Assembly (NCBI GenBank): GCA_023230455.1
Contig: JALNXH010000008.1
Location: 62,001 to 126,000, forward strand
Reading direction: 5' to 3'
Origin: Rhodocyclaceae bacterium
GTDB taxonomy: Bacteria > Pseudomonadota > Gammaproteobacteria > Burkholderiales > Rhodocyclaceae
DNA length: 64,000 nt
In this document: piece by piece, positions 8,093 through 16,972 of the stretch
How the letters are laid out: each line of letters opens with the position of its first letter
Position numbering within the stretch: position 1 is the stretch's first letter
Program-made: the position numbers and the translations under genes
Notes under the pieces: model-generated
Seen by the model: only the letters and a program-made list of their open reading frames with translations
Told to the model about the DNA's origin: nothing
The model's database searches: none

Positions 8093-8185
8093 GCCCGGGT
8101 GCTGTCGGGTCGGCGGGCGCGCTACCGATGCAGGCAACACGCGGGCCAAATAATCGACTGATGGCCGACGAGAGGAGATCCTGTA

Positions 8186-8509
8186 ATGCCCTACGTTGTG
8201 ACCGAACCCTGCATCAAATGCAAATACACCGACTGCGTCACTGTCTGCCCGACCGATGCGTTCCGCGAGGGCCCGAACTTCCTGGTGATCGATCCAAAAT
8301 GGTGCATCGATTGCACCCTTTGCGTGGCCGAGTGTCCTGCCGAAGCTATCTTCGATGTCATTGACGTTGAGGAGAATCAAAAGCATTTCATCGCGTTGAA
8401 CGCTGAACTGGCAAAAATCTGGCCGAAACTTTCAGAGCGCAAGGAACCACCGGAGGATGCCGACGCTTGGCTTCTGATAAAGGACAAACTCGGATTTCTC
8501 AGCAACTGA
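8186..8509 (+). CDS. fdxA: 7Fe ferredoxin ([3Fe-4S][4Fe-4S])
   Basis: A 107-residue Azotobacter FdI-type ferredoxin, a soluble low-potential electron carrier. Cys9, Cys12, Cys17 and Cys21 and then Cys40, Cys43, Cys46 and Cys50 reproduce the FdI pattern. By homology Cys9, Cys17 and Cys50 hold the 3Fe cluster and Cys21, Cys40, Cys43 and Cys46 the 4Fe cluster. The free cysteine of FdI (Cys24 there) is Ala25 here. The C-terminal region (FIALNAELAKIWP) also matches FdI. GAGGAG lies upstream of the ATG. It is 50 bases ahead of a MaoC-fold gene and probably co-transcribed, suggesting electron supply to a catabolic enzyme. Partner unknown. Confidence 0.92.
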   Translation: MPYVVTEPCIKCKYTDCVTVCPTDAFREGPNFLVIDPKWCIDCTLCVAECPAEAIFDVIDVEENQKHFIALNAELAKIWPKLSERKEPPEDADAWLLIKDKLGFLSN

Positions 8510-8559
8510 TCGCGGCGCGGTGCCTGATAGCACCGGGCCGAACAACCTTGGGGGCAATC

Positions 8560-9021
8560 ATGGAAACTGTCGGACTCGGCTTTTATTTTGAAGAAATGCC
8601 CATCGGAAGAAAATTTAGGACGGTTGGCCGTACCGTCACCGAGACGGACATCGTCAACTTCGTCAATACAATCGGCATGACCGAAGTGCTGTTCACGAAC
8701 ATCGAGTATCTCAAGCACGAATCGGATATCAAAGGCCGCCTGGCGCCCGGCTCTCTGGTCTATTGCTTCGCCGAAGGACTGCTCGTGCAAGCCACCCTAC
8801 AGACCACGGGAGCAGCATTTTTAAACATGGAGTTGAATGTCAAGGGCCCTGTCTTCGCCGGAGACACCATCCACGTCGAGTGCGAAGTCATTGAGGCGCG
8901 ACCATCAAAGAGCCGGGAGGGGCGGGGGCTGATACGCACCCGCAACCGTATCGTCAATCAGGATGGTTCCGTTGTCATCGAGTACACGCCGCTGCGCATG
9001 ATCAAGTGCCGCGCAAAGTGA
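8560..9021 (+). CDS. MaoC-fold (hotdog) acyl-CoA hydratase-like protein, degenerate active site
   Basis: A 153-residue single-hotdog protein of the MaoC/FAS1 dehydratase type (FEEMPIGRKF at the start, KGRLAPGSLVYCFAEGLL in the middle, ELNVKGPVFAGDTIHVECEV near the end). The usual D-x4-H catalytic pair of R-specific enoyl-CoA hydratases should lie around residues 40-48. That region reads GMTEVLFTN, with no Asp-His pair, so it may be a non-catalytic partner of a heteromeric hydratase, a thioesterase or a binding protein. The ATG at 8560 is preferred over 8467 because the homologous part begins there and GGGG precedes it. Probably co-transcribed with fdxA. Confidence 0.75.
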   Translation: METVGLGFYFEEMPIGRKFRTVGRTVTETDIVNFVNTIGMTEVLFTNIEYLKHESDIKGRLAPGSLVYCFAEGLLVQATLQTTGAAFLNMELNVKGPVFAGDTIHVECEVIEARPSKSREGRGLIRTRNRIVNQDGSVVIEYTPLRMIKCRAK

Positions 9022-9027
9022 CGTAAC

Positions 9028-9043
9028 GCGTGCGTAAGCACGC
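9028..9043 (+). terminator. short hairpin after MaoC-like gene
   Basis: GCGTGC-GTAA-GCACGC, a perfect 6-bp stem 6 bases after the stop, without a T-run. The rest of 9044-9265 shows no convincing gene. Confidence 0.3.
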
Positions 9044-9265
9044 CGAACCCGAAAAACAGGCTTGCCCTGTGTGTGAGGTTAACCCCAGAAACTTCATGCC
9101 AAGGTAATACCGCACGTCAAAGCAGGGCGCGCAGGATTGCCCGGATTTGCCTGCATTCGACTGGCGCACATCATCGGCGAGGGCCCGATGATGATCATCG
9201 CCGCATCTGAATTAGTGACAGAGAAAAAGGAAGAACGGCGAGCCGAATGGCTGCCGTTTTTAAAC

Positions 9266-9342
9266 TGGCGCGCCCGGCCCGATTCGAACGGGCGACCCCT
9301 GCCTTCGGAGGGCAGTACTCTATCCAGCTGAGCTACGGGCGC
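9266..9342 (-). tRNA. tRNA-Arg (anticodon CCG)
   Basis: A 77-nt minus-strand tRNA. The acceptor stem GCGCCCG pairs with CGGGCGC, followed by the discriminator G and an encoded CCA (9266-9268). The D-arm has AGCTCAGCTGGATAGAGT, the anticodon loop is CTCCGAA (anticodon CCG, reads CGG), and the T-arm has GTTCGAATC. No duplicated tRNA 3' end (att-like repeat) was noticed in the window. Confidence 0.97.
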
Positions 9343-9422
9343 AATGAGCCACAGACAACAGGGTGGCGGCGCGCATTGTACCGCTACGCGCTTTGCCTGA
9401 GTTCGTTTTCGCGGTCGACACC

Positions 9423-10052
9423 CTACGCCGGGGGCAACCCGCCGGCCAGGGGCGGGCTGTAAAAAACGCCGATTTCCGTGACGATGACGTCGGCGGGAAT
9501 ATCATGGGCCTGGGGCAGGGTCGAATCGACGCGCGCCAGTTCAAAGCCGACGCCGATGGTCAGCGGGCGGGGCACCAGCGCCGCCAGCGTGCGATCGAAG
9601 TAGCCGCCGCCGTAGCCGAGGCGATAGCCCGCCGCATCGAAGGCCACCAGCGGTAGCAGCAGCGTGTCGGGAACACAGGCGGCGGCCTCGGCGGGCACAG
9701 GAATGTCGTAGCGGCCCGGCTGCATCGCCGCGCCGGGCGTCCAGCGGTGGAAAACCATCGCCGCAGCGGGCGCCGGCAGGCTCGGCAGACAGGCGCGCCA
9801 GCCGGCGCGCAACAATTCCGCCACCAACGGCCGCGCATCGAACTCGCCGCGGATCGGCCAGCAGAAGCCCAAGGTGCCCGGCGGACGGGCGCGCAGCAGC
9901 GCGGACAGGTGTCCGGCGAGGCGCACGGCGGCCAGCGCGCGTTCGTTTTCGGGCATGCCTTCGCGCGCGGCGAGGCAGCGCCGGCGCAACGCGCTGCGCA
10001 CAGCTTCGGGATTTGCGCCTGTTTGGTCGGGGTGTTCGGAACGGAGCATCAT
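9423..10052 (-). CDS. fau: 5-formyltetrahydrofolate cyclo-ligase
   Basis: A 209-residue enzyme that converts 5-formyl-THF to 5,10-methenyl-THF with ATP (one-carbon metabolism, cytosol). Signature LGYGGGYFDRTL and the preceding LLLPLVAFDAAGYR are typical of the YgfA/MTHFS family, and the length is normal. It is divergent from slt with only 24 bases between the starts, so the promoters must overlap the coding starts. There is no room for a 6S RNA gene next to it, unlike in enterics. Confidence 0.93.
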   Translation of the reverse strand: MMLRSEHPDQTGANPEAVRSALRRRCLAAREGMPENERALAAVRLAGHLSALLRARPPGTLGFCWPIRGEFDARPLVAELLRAGWRACLPSLPAPAAAMVFHRWTPGAAMQPGRYDIPVPAEAAACVPDTLLLPLVAFDAAGYRLGYGGGYFDRTLAALVPRPLTIGVGFELARVDSTLPQAHDIPADVIVTEIGVFYSPPLAGGLPPA

Positions 10053-10076
10053 GGGGGCCTATGCTAGATTGAATCC

Positions 10077-12047
10077 ATGAATCTGCACACCCTATTAACG
10101 CCTCCATCGATACGCACGGCCCGCCGCGCTTGCGCCGCGTTCGGGCTGTCCGCGCTGTGCGCCGCAGCGGTCGCCGATGTCGGCGACGCGCAATTCCTTG
10201 CCGCACGCGAAGCCTTCCGCGTCGGCGAACCGGCGCGCGTAGCCCGCGCGCTCGAAGCGCTGCGCGGCAGCGCATTCGAACCCTGGGCCGAATACTATCT
10301 GCTGCGCATGCAGCTCGACGATACGGCAAGCGAGGCGGCAATCGGCGACTTCCTCGGTCGCCACGCCGGCAGCTATCTGGCCGAGAAGCTGCGCGGCGAA
10401 TGGCTCAAGGTTCTCGGACTGCGAGGGCGCTGGGAACTCTTCCGCCGCGAATATCCGCAACTCCAGCAACCGGATCAGGAAATCGTCTGCTACGCCTGGC
10501 AGGATCGCCAGCTGATGGGCGATACGGCGGTGCTCGACGAAGCACGGCCGATCTGGTTCACCGCCACCGACCTGCCCGACGCCTGCACGCCGCTGACCGA
10601 CACGCTGGTCCGCGACGGCCGGCTCAAGGCCGACGACATATGGCAGCGCCTGCGGCGCCTGTTCGAGGCCGGACGGCTGCGCGAAATGCAGGCGGCGGGG
10701 CGCTACTTGAACGATCCGCCGGCGACGAAAATCGTCGAAGGCATCGTCGACAAGCCGGGGCGCTATCTCGACCGCCTGCCGGCACATTTCGCGCAGACCC
10801 GCGGTGGCCGCGAGCTGGCGCTGTATGCGCTGCAACGCGCGGCGCAGAAGGATCCGGCGGACGCCGAGTCGCGCTGGCGGACACTGGAAAGCGACTTCGA
10901 CGAAGCCGACCGCGCCTACATCTGGGGACAGCTCGGCTATCAGGGCGCCAAGCGCCACCTGCCGGAAGCCTTGCACTGGTACGCGCTGGCAGGCGACAGC
11001 CCCCTGTCCGACGAACAGCTCGCCTGGTATGCCCGCGCCGCGCTACGAGTGCAGGACTGGGGCGAATTGCGCCGCGTGATCGGACGCATGCCGCCGCGCC
11101 TGACCGCAGCACCGGACTGGATCTACTGGCTCGGCCGCGCCGACGCCGCCCTCGGCCGGCACGAGGAAGCACTCGGCAGCTATCGCCGCATCGCCGGCCA
11201 GACCAATTTCTATGGCAATCTCGCCGACGATGAGCTGGGCCGGCCGCTCAGCCTGCCTCCGCGCGCCGCACCCGCAAGCAGCGAAGAACTGGCGCAGGCG
11301 GCGGAAAACCCTGCTCTGCGCCGGGCGCTGGCGCTGCTGCGGCTGGATCTGCGCACCGAGGGGGTGCGCGAATGGAATTGGGCCCTGCGCGGCATGGGCG
11401 ACCGGCAGTTGCTCGCCGCCGCCGAAGTGGCACGGCGCAACGACGTGTTCGACCGCGCCATCAGCGCCGCCGACCGCACGCAGAGCGAACACGATTTCCA
11501 TCTGCGTTTTCCGGCCCCGTTCCGCGACGAAGTCGAGCCGCGCGCGCGCCAGCTGGCGCTCGACGACGGCTGGATTTACGGCCTGATCCGCCAGGAAAGT
11601 CGCTTCGTTATGAATGCCAAATCCGGCGCCGGTGCCAAGGGCCTGATGCAGGTGATGCCGGCGACGGCGCGCTGGGTGGCGAAGAAGATCGGCCTCGCCG
11701 GCTACCATCCGGCAAAGATGACCGATATGGGCACCAACGTCACGCTCGGCACCCACTATCTCAAGATGGTCCTCAACGGACTCGACAACCAGCCGGTGCT
11801 GGCCTGTGCCGCCTACAACGCCGGCCCCGGCCGGGCGCAGCGCTGGCGCGGCGACAAACCGCTCGAAGGCGCCATCTACGCCGAGACGATTCCGTTTGCG
11901 GAGACTCGCGACTACGTAAAGAAAGTAATGAGCAACAGCGTCTATTACAACGCGCTGTTCCAGGACAAACCGCAATCCCTCAAGGCGCGGCTGGGCGTAG
12001 TGCAGCCGCGCCGCGTCGGCGACACAACCACGGACACGCTGCCATGA
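10077..12047 (+). CDS. slt: soluble lytic murein transglycosylase
   Basis: A 656-residue Slt70-type enzyme that cleaves peptidoglycan glycan strands in the periplasm to 1,6-anhydro products. A signal peptide is visible (hydrophobic stretch to about residue 35, ending AAAVADVG). A long alpha-superhelical part follows, then the C-terminal SLT domain with catalytic Glu507 in LIRQESRF, then GAKGLMQVMPATA and AYNAGPGRAQRW. The stop overlaps the next gene (ATGA). The order slt - NDUFA9-like - cca is, to my knowledge, common in Rhodocyclales. Confidence 0.95.
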   Translation: MNLHTLLTPPSIRTARRACAAFGLSALCAAAVADVGDAQFLAAREAFRVGEPARVARALEALRGSAFEPWAEYYLLRMQLDDTASEAAIGDFLGRHAGSYLAEKLRGEWLKVLGLRGRWELFRREYPQLQQPDQEIVCYAWQDRQLMGDTAVLDEARPIWFTATDLPDACTPLTDTLVRDGRLKADDIWQRLRRLFEAGRLREMQAAGRYLNDPPATKIVEGIVDKPGRYLDRLPAHFAQTRGGRELALYALQRAAQKDPADAESRWRTLESDFDEADRAYIWGQLGYQGAKRHLPEALHWYALAGDSPLSDEQLAWYARAALRVQDWGELRRVIGRMPPRLTAAPDWIYWLGRADAALGRHEEALGSYRRIAGQTNFYGNLADDELGRPLSLPPRAAPASSEELAQAAENPALRRALALLRLDLRTEGVREWNWALRGMGDRQLLAAAEVARRNDVFDRAISAADRTQSEHDFHLRFPAPFRDEVEPRARQLALDDGWIYGLIRQESRFVMNAKSGAGAKGLMQVMPATARWVAKKIGLAGYHPAKMTDMGTNVTLGTHYLKMVLNGLDNQPVLACAAYNAGPGRAQRWRGDKPLEGAIYAETIPFAETRDYVKKVMSNSVYYNALFQDKPQSLKARLGVVQPRRVGDTTTDTLP

Positions 12048-12949
12048 ACATACTGATGATCGGAGGGTCGGGCTTCATCGGCCGGCATCTGGCGCAAACG
12101 CTCGCCGAGCGCGGCCACAGCGTCACCGTGCCGACCCGGCGCCGCGAACGCGCCCGCCATCTGCTGGTGCTGCCTACGGTCAGCGTGGTCGAGGACGACG
12201 TGCACGATCCGCGACGCCTGCAAAAGCTGATGGCGGATCAGCAGGCAGTGATCAATCTGGTCGGCATCCTGCGCGGCGGCAACGGCACGCCCTACGGCGC
12301 CGGCTTCAGCCGCGCCCATGTCGAGCTGCCGCGCAAGATTGCGCTGGCCATGCAGACCACCGGCCTGCGCCGCCTGCTGCATATTTCGGCGCTGCGCGCC
12401 GCGGCCACCGCACCTTCCGGCTATCTGCGCTCCAAGGCCGCAGGCGAAGCCGCCATCGCCGCCGTGCGCGGACTCGACGTCACCGTCTTTCGCCCCTCGG
12501 TGATTTTCGGCGCAGGCGACGCCTTCCTGACCCTGTTCGCCCGCCTGCAGCGCTGCCTGCCCATCGTGCCGCTGGCCTGCGCCGAAGCGCAGTTCCAACC
12601 GGTATGGGTAGGCGACGTCGCCGCGTCGATGGCCGACAGCCTGCAACGCGACGAGACGTTCGGCAAAAGCTACGAGCTGTGCGGCCCCGAGGTTTACACC
12701 TTGCGCCAGTTGGTGGCCCAGGCCGGCGTTCTGAGCGGCCACCGCCGCCCGATCGTCGGCCTGCCCCATGCCGTTGCCTATCTCCAGGCCTGGGCCATGG
12801 AGTTCGTTCCCGGCGCACCGCTCAGCCGCGACAACCTGCGCTCGATGCAACTCGCCAACATTAGCAGCGGCGGCCCAGCGCTGCCCTTCGGCCGTCAGCC
12901 CATGGCACTGGAAACGGTGGCGCCGGGCTATCTGAAGCGCGGCGGATAA
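12044..12949 (+). CDS. complex I NDUFA9-like NAD(P)-binding protein
   Basis: A 301-residue atypical SDR/NmrA-like protein with an N-terminal Rossmann motif (GGSGFIGRHLA). The family resembles the NDUFA9 accessory subunit of mitochondrial complex I and is annotated as NAD-dependent epimerase/dehydratase. The segment RPSVIFGAGDAFL is family-typical. The usual YxxxK of SDRs is replaced by a YLRSKAAGE context. The ATG at 12044 lies in the ATGA overlap with slt; the long upstream extension of the frame is a shadow of slt. Physiological role unknown. Confidence 0.88.
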   Translation: MNILMIGGSGFIGRHLAQTLAERGHSVTVPTRRRERARHLLVLPTVSVVEDDVHDPRRLQKLMADQQAVINLVGILRGGNGTPYGAGFSRAHVELPRKIALAMQTTGLRRLLHISALRAAATAPSGYLRSKAAGEAAIAAVRGLDVTVFRPSVIFGAGDAFLTLFARLQRCLPIVPLACAEAQFQPVWVGDVAASMADSLQRDETFGKSYELCGPEVYTLRQLVAQAGVLSGHRRPIVGLPHAVAYLQAWAMEFVPGAPLSRDNLRSMQLANISSGGPALPFGRQPMALETVAPGYLKRGG

Positions 12950-12959
12950 GCGCGGACGC

Positions 12960-14186
12960 ATGAAGATTTATTCGGTCGGCGGCGCCGTACGCGACGAACT
13001 GCTCGGCCTGCCGGTACAGGACCGCGACTGGGTGGTGGTCGGAACGACGCCGGAGGCGATGCTGGCACGTGGCTTTCGCCCGGTGGGCAAGGACTTCCCG
13101 GTCTTCATCCATCCGCAGAGCGGCGAGGAATACGCTCTCGCCCGGACCGAGCGCAAGACCGCGCCCGGCTACACCGGCTTCGCCTTCCATGCCGCCGCCG
13201 AAGTCACGCTGGAAGAGGATCTGTTGCGCCGCGACCTGACCATCAACGCCATCGCCAAGGATGCAGCGGGCAGGCTGATCGATCCCTACGGCGGCCGCCG
13301 CGACCTGGAAGCGAAGGTGCTGCGCCATGTATCCCCCGCCTTCGCCGAAGATCCGCTGCGCATCCTGCGCGTAGCGCGCTTCGCCGCGCGCTTCGAGGAT
13401 TTTTCCGTCGCGGCGGAGACCCTGGAACTGATGCGGGCGATGGTCGACGGCGGCGAGATCGACCATCTGGTGGCCGAGCGCACCTGGCAGGAACTGGCAC
13501 GCGGCCTGATGGAGGCGCGCCCCTCGCGGATGTTCGAACGGCTGCGCGAATGCGGCGCGCTGCGCAGGATACTTCCCGAAGTCGACCGCCTCTGGGGTGT
13601 ACCGCAGCGCGCCGACTACCATCCGGAAGTGGACACCGGGGTGCATGTGATGATGGTGGTGGATGTCGCCGCCGACCTGAAAGCACCGCTGCCGGCGCGT
13701 TTTGCCGCACTCACTCACGATCTAGGCAAGGGCACCACGCCGGCCGAGGTGCTGCCGCGCCACATCGGCCACGAACAACGCAGCGTAGACATGCTCAAGC
13801 CGCTCTGCGAAAGACTGCGCGTGCCCGCCGACTGCCGCGATCTGGCGCTGCTTGTGGCGCGCTACCACGGCGACCTGCACCGCGCCGCACAACTGCGGCC
13901 GGCGACGCTGGTGACCCTGATTGAGCGCTGCGACGGCCTGCGCCGCCCGGAGCGCTTCGAGCTGATCCTGCTCGCCTGCGAGGCCGACCATCGCGGCCGG
14001 CTCGGCTGGAACGACAAGCCATACGTCCAGGCCGAACGGGTTCGCCAGGCCGTGCGCGCCGCGCGCAGCGTCGATGCCGGCGCCATCGCCCGCCGCTGCG
14101 GCAGCGATGCGCAGCAAATCGCCGAGCAGGTGCATGCCGCACGCGTAGCCGCGGTAGCGGCCGTAATGACCGCGGCGGATCGGTAG
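12960..14186 (+). CDS. cca: CCA tRNA nucleotidyltransferase, multifunctional
   Basis: A 408-residue class II CCA-adding enzyme that builds or repairs the 3' CCA of tRNAs. The N-terminus YSVGGAVRDELLG and DRDWVVVG form the nucleotidyltransferase core, and RRDLTINAIA follows. The central region holds RILRVARFAARF. A C-terminal HD domain (His253-Asp254 in LTHDLGKG) indicates the phosphohydrolase-bearing proteobacterial form. Starts 10 bases after the NDUFA9-like gene. Confidence 0.95.
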   Translation: MKIYSVGGAVRDELLGLPVQDRDWVVVGTTPEAMLARGFRPVGKDFPVFIHPQSGEEYALARTERKTAPGYTGFAFHAAAEVTLEEDLLRRDLTINAIAKDAAGRLIDPYGGRRDLEAKVLRHVSPAFAEDPLRILRVARFAARFEDFSVAAETLELMRAMVDGGEIDHLVAERTWQELARGLMEARPSRMFERLRECGALRRILPEVDRLWGVPQRADYHPEVDTGVHVMMVVDVAADLKAPLPARFAALTHDLGKGTTPAEVLPRHIGHEQRSVDMLKPLCERLRVPADCRDLALLVARYHGDLHRAAQLRPATLVTLIERCDGLRRPERFELILLACEADHRGRLGWNDKPYVQAERVRQAVRAARSVDAGAIARRCGSDAQQIAEQVHAARVAAVAAVMTAADR

Positions 14187-14219
14187 AATCGGGCCACGCC
14201 CCTTCAACCGACAATCCCG

Positions 14220-15050
14220 ATGCCCCGCGCTTCAACCGATCTGGAAATCGTCAGCCGCCTCCCCGCGCAACCGACTTCCAAACCGCCCCTGCTGTTCATT
14301 CACGGCGCCTTCTGCGGCGCCTGGTGTTGGGACGAACACTTCCTCCCCTTCTTCGCCGCCGCCGGCTATGCCAGCCATGCGCTCTCGCTCTCCGGCCACG
14401 GCCACAGCGCGGGCCATGACCATCTCGACAGCCTGTCGATAGCCGACTACGTCGAGGACGTGCGCCGCGCCATCAAGACGCTGCCGGAAGCGCCGCTGCT
14501 GATCGGCCACTCGATGGGCGGCTTCGTGGTGCAGAAATACCTCGAACGCTACTCGGCGGCCGGGGCTGTGCTGATGTGTTCGGTGCCGCCGCAGGGCATG
14601 TTGATGTCGGCCTTCAGCGTGATGCTCAACCGGCCGCGCCTGCTCAGCGACTTGAATACGCTGATGGCGGGCGGCCGCGCCTCGCTCGACAATCTGCGCG
14701 AAGCGCTGTTTGCACAGGAAGTGAGTACCGACGACCTGATGCGCTTCCTGCGCCTGTCGCAGCCGGAGTCGCATCGCGCGATCTGGGACATGATGCTGTT
14801 CAGCCTACCCGACACGCGGCGCATCCGCGACCATCTGCCGACCCGGCGTGGCGCGCCGGCGCTGCATGTGATCGGCGCCGAATTCGACCACCTGATGCCG
14901 ACCTCGGCGGCAGAGATGACCGCCCGCACCTATGGCGTCGAAGCCCACGTGTTCCCCGGCATGGGCCACGGCCTGATGCTCGAACGCGACTGGCGCGAGG
15001 TCGCCGTGCACCTCGTGGCGTGGCTGGAGCAACTGGAGGAAGACGCATGA
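14220..15050 (+). CDS. alpha/beta hydrolase
   Basis: A 276-residue alpha/beta-fold hydrolase, probably cytosolic. It shows the oxyanion-hole region LLFIHGAFCGAWCW, the nucleophile elbow GHSMGG, an acid candidate in GAEFDHLMP and the histidine in GMGHGLML. Substrate cannot be told. It is translationally coupled (ATGA) to the DUF1840 gene downstream and follows cca after 33 bases. Confidence 0.9.
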   Translation: MPRASTDLEIVSRLPAQPTSKPPLLFIHGAFCGAWCWDEHFLPFFAAAGYASHALSLSGHGHSAGHDHLDSLSIADYVEDVRRAIKTLPEAPLLIGHSMGGFVVQKYLERYSAAGAVLMCSVPPQGMLMSAFSVMLNRPRLLSDLNTLMAGGRASLDNLREALFAQEVSTDDLMRFLRLSQPESHRAIWDMMLFSLPDTRRIRDHLPTRRGAPALHVIGAEFDHLMPTSAAEMTARTYGVEAHVFPGMGHGLMLERDWREVAVHLVAWLEQLEEDA

Positions 15051-15376
15051 TCGTGACCTTTAAATCCGCCGCCGCCGGCGACGTCATCATGTTCGGCGAC
15101 GTTGCCCGGCGCATGATGGAACTGATGGGCAAGCGGCCCGACGCCCAGGGCATCGTCACCGTCGAGCAACTTCCCGATGCCATCGCCCGCCTGCGCGCCG
15201 CCGCCGCCGCCGACAAGGCGCGCCACGCGGGCCTACAGGACGAGGATCTGCCGCAGAACGAAACCGGCGAGAGCGGCAAGCGGCCCTACGTCTCACTGGC
15301 GCAGCGCGCCGCACCGCTGCTGGAATTGCTGGAGTGGGCGCAGAAGAAAAAAAAACCGGTGACCTGGGGCGTCTGA
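15047..15376 (+). CDS. DUF1840 family protein
   Basis: A 109-residue soluble protein starting MIVTFKSAAAGDVIMFGDVA, the conserved beginning of DUF1840 proteins of beta- and gammaproteobacteria. The C-terminal LAQRAAPLLELLEWAQ is also typical. Function unknown. The ATG overlaps the hydrolase stop. A GC stem (15381-15399) lies behind it, facing a convergent operon. Confidence 0.85.
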   Translation: MIVTFKSAAAGDVIMFGDVARRMMELMGKRPDAQGIVTVEQLPDAIARLRAAAAADKARHAGLQDEDLPQNETGESGKRPYVSLAQRAAPLLELLEWAQKKKKPVTWGV

Positions 15377-15380
15377 TCCG

Positions 15381-15399
15381 GCCCGCCGCCGCAGCGGGC
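15381..15399. terminator. hairpin between convergent genes
   Basis: GCCCGC-CGCCGCA-GCGGGC, a 6-bp stem in the 65-base gap between convergent genes, lacking a T-run. Candidate only. Confidence 0.3.
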
Positions 15400-15441
15400 T
15401 GCGCGCGGATGGCCGGTGTCTGGCAGAGATACAGGCCGGAT

Positions 15442-16968
15442 TCAATCGCCGCCGAGCTCGAAGCGAATGCCTTGCGCCAGCGGCAATGCGTCGCCCCAGT
15501 TGATCGTGTTGGTCTGCCGCCGCATATAGCTCTTCCACGCATCGGAGCCGGCCTCGCGTCCGCCGCCGGTATCTTTTTCGCCACCGAAGGCGCCGCCGAT
15601 TTCGGCGCCGGAGGTGCCCAGATTCACATTGGCGATCCCGCAATCGCTGCCCGTCGCAGAAACAAAACGCTCGGCGCGGCGCAGGTCGAGCGTGAACAGC
15701 GCGGACGACAGGCCCTGCGGCACCGCGTTGTTGAGCGCGATCGCCTGCTCGAAATCGCTGTACTCGATCACATAGAGAATCGGCGCAAAGGTCTCGCGCT
15801 GCACCACCGGCCAGGCGTTTTCGGCGGCAACCAGCGCCGGCTCGACGAAATAGCCCGGCCCTGGCAGCCGCCGTCCGCCGGCCAGCACCCGTCCGCCGGC
15901 CGCCACAGCCTCGTCCAGCGCGGCGCTGTAGGCGGCGACCGCCTCCGCATCGATCAGCGGCCCCATCAGCGTCGCCGGCTGTAGCGGATCGCCGATCCGC
16001 AACTGGCCGTAGGCATGCGCCAACCGCGCGACAAGTTCCTCGCGCCGCGCCGCGGCGACGATCAGACGGCGGGTGCTGGTACAGCGCTGGCCGGCGGTGC
16101 CGATGGCGCCGAAGACGATGGCGGGAACGGCGAGCTGGAAATCCGCCGCGGTATCGACGATGACCGCATTGTTGCCCGAGCATTCGAGCAGGCAGCGGCC
16201 GAGGCGCGCGGCAACCCGCGCAGCGACGTCGCGCCCGACCGACGATGCGCCGGTGAACGACAGCAGGGCGATGCGCCGGTCTTCCGCCAGACGCCGCCCG
16301 AGTGCGGGGTCGTCGGCAAGCAGCAAAGTGAACACGCCATCGGCGCCGTGACGCGCCGCTATCCGGTCCACGATGCGCTGCACGGCAATCGCGCAAAGCG
16401 GCGCCTTCGGGCTCGGTTTCCAGACCACGGTATCGCCGCAGACCGCGGCGATGAAGGCATTCCACGACCAGACCGCGAGCGGAAAGTTGAAGGCCGTGAT
16501 GCAACCGACCACGCCGAGCGGATGCCACTGCTCCATCATCCGGTGCTGCGGCCGTTCGGAAGCCAGGGTCAGGCCGTAGAGCTGGCGCGACAGGCCGACG
16601 GCGAAATCGGCGATGTCGATCATTTCGCGCACTTCGCCGAGGCCCTCGGCCCTGATCTTGCCGGTCTCCAGCGTCACCAGCGTGGCCAGATCGTCCTGCA
16701 CGGCGCGCAATGCGTCGGCCAGTTCGCGCACGAAAAGGCCGCGGCGCGGCGCCGGCACCTGCTGCCAGCGCTTCTGCGCGGCCATCGCGGCTTCCAGCAC
16801 GGCAGCGTAGTCGTCATCGCCGGCACGGCCGATGGCGGCCAGGGCCACGCCGCTGGCCGGATTCACCGAATCGAACCTGCCGGTGCCGGCGCGCCAGGCG
16901 CCATCGCCGGTCGCCGCCGCCGGATTGACCGCCGCGATGCCGAGACGGGCGAGCAGGTCGGCGCTCAT
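15442..16968 (-). CDS. ALDH7-type aldehyde dehydrogenase (piperideine-6-carboxylate/aminoadipate semialdehyde type)
   Basis: A 508-residue NAD-dependent aldehyde dehydrogenase. The C-terminal signature NVNLGTSGAEIGGAFGGEK followed by TGGGREAGSDAWKSYMRR is that of the ALDH7A1/AmaB family, which oxidises 2-aminoadipate semialdehyde in lysine breakdown. The catalytic Cys is in GTAGQRCTSTRR and the general base Glu in LLECSGNNA. The start at 16968 (MSADLL) is chosen because it lies 4 bases behind the stop of the upstream fusion gene; an in-frame start at 16986 would overlap it. Third gene of the putA operon, so it could also act on glutamate semialdehyde, but PutA already covers that step. Confidence 0.88.
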   Translation of the reverse strand: MSADLLARLGIAAVNPAAATGDGAWRAGTGRFDSVNPASGVALAAIGRAGDDDYAAVLEAAMAAQKRWQQVPAPRRGLFVRELADALRAVQDDLATLVTLETGKIRAEGLGEVREMIDIADFAVGLSRQLYGLTLASERPQHRMMEQWHPLGVVGCITAFNFPLAVWSWNAFIAAVCGDTVVWKPSPKAPLCAIAVQRIVDRIAARHGADGVFTLLLADDPALGRRLAEDRRIALLSFTGASSVGRDVAARVAARLGRCLLECSGNNAVIVDTAADFQLAVPAIVFGAIGTAGQRCTSTRRLIVAAARREELVARLAHAYGQLRIGDPLQPATLMGPLIDAEAVAAYSAALDEAVAAGGRVLAGGRRLPGPGYFVEPALVAAENAWPVVQRETFAPILYVIEYSDFEQAIALNNAVPQGLSSALFTLDLRRAERFVSATGSDCGIANVNLGTSGAEIGGAFGGEKDTGGGREAGSDAWKSYMRRQTNTINWGDALPLAQGIRFELGGD

Positions 16969-16972
16969 GGCG

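Noticed and set aside
9266..9342. tRNA-Arg as an integration site for a genomic island
   Set aside because: No integrase gene and no repeat of the tRNA 3' end were seen; both flanks look like core genes.
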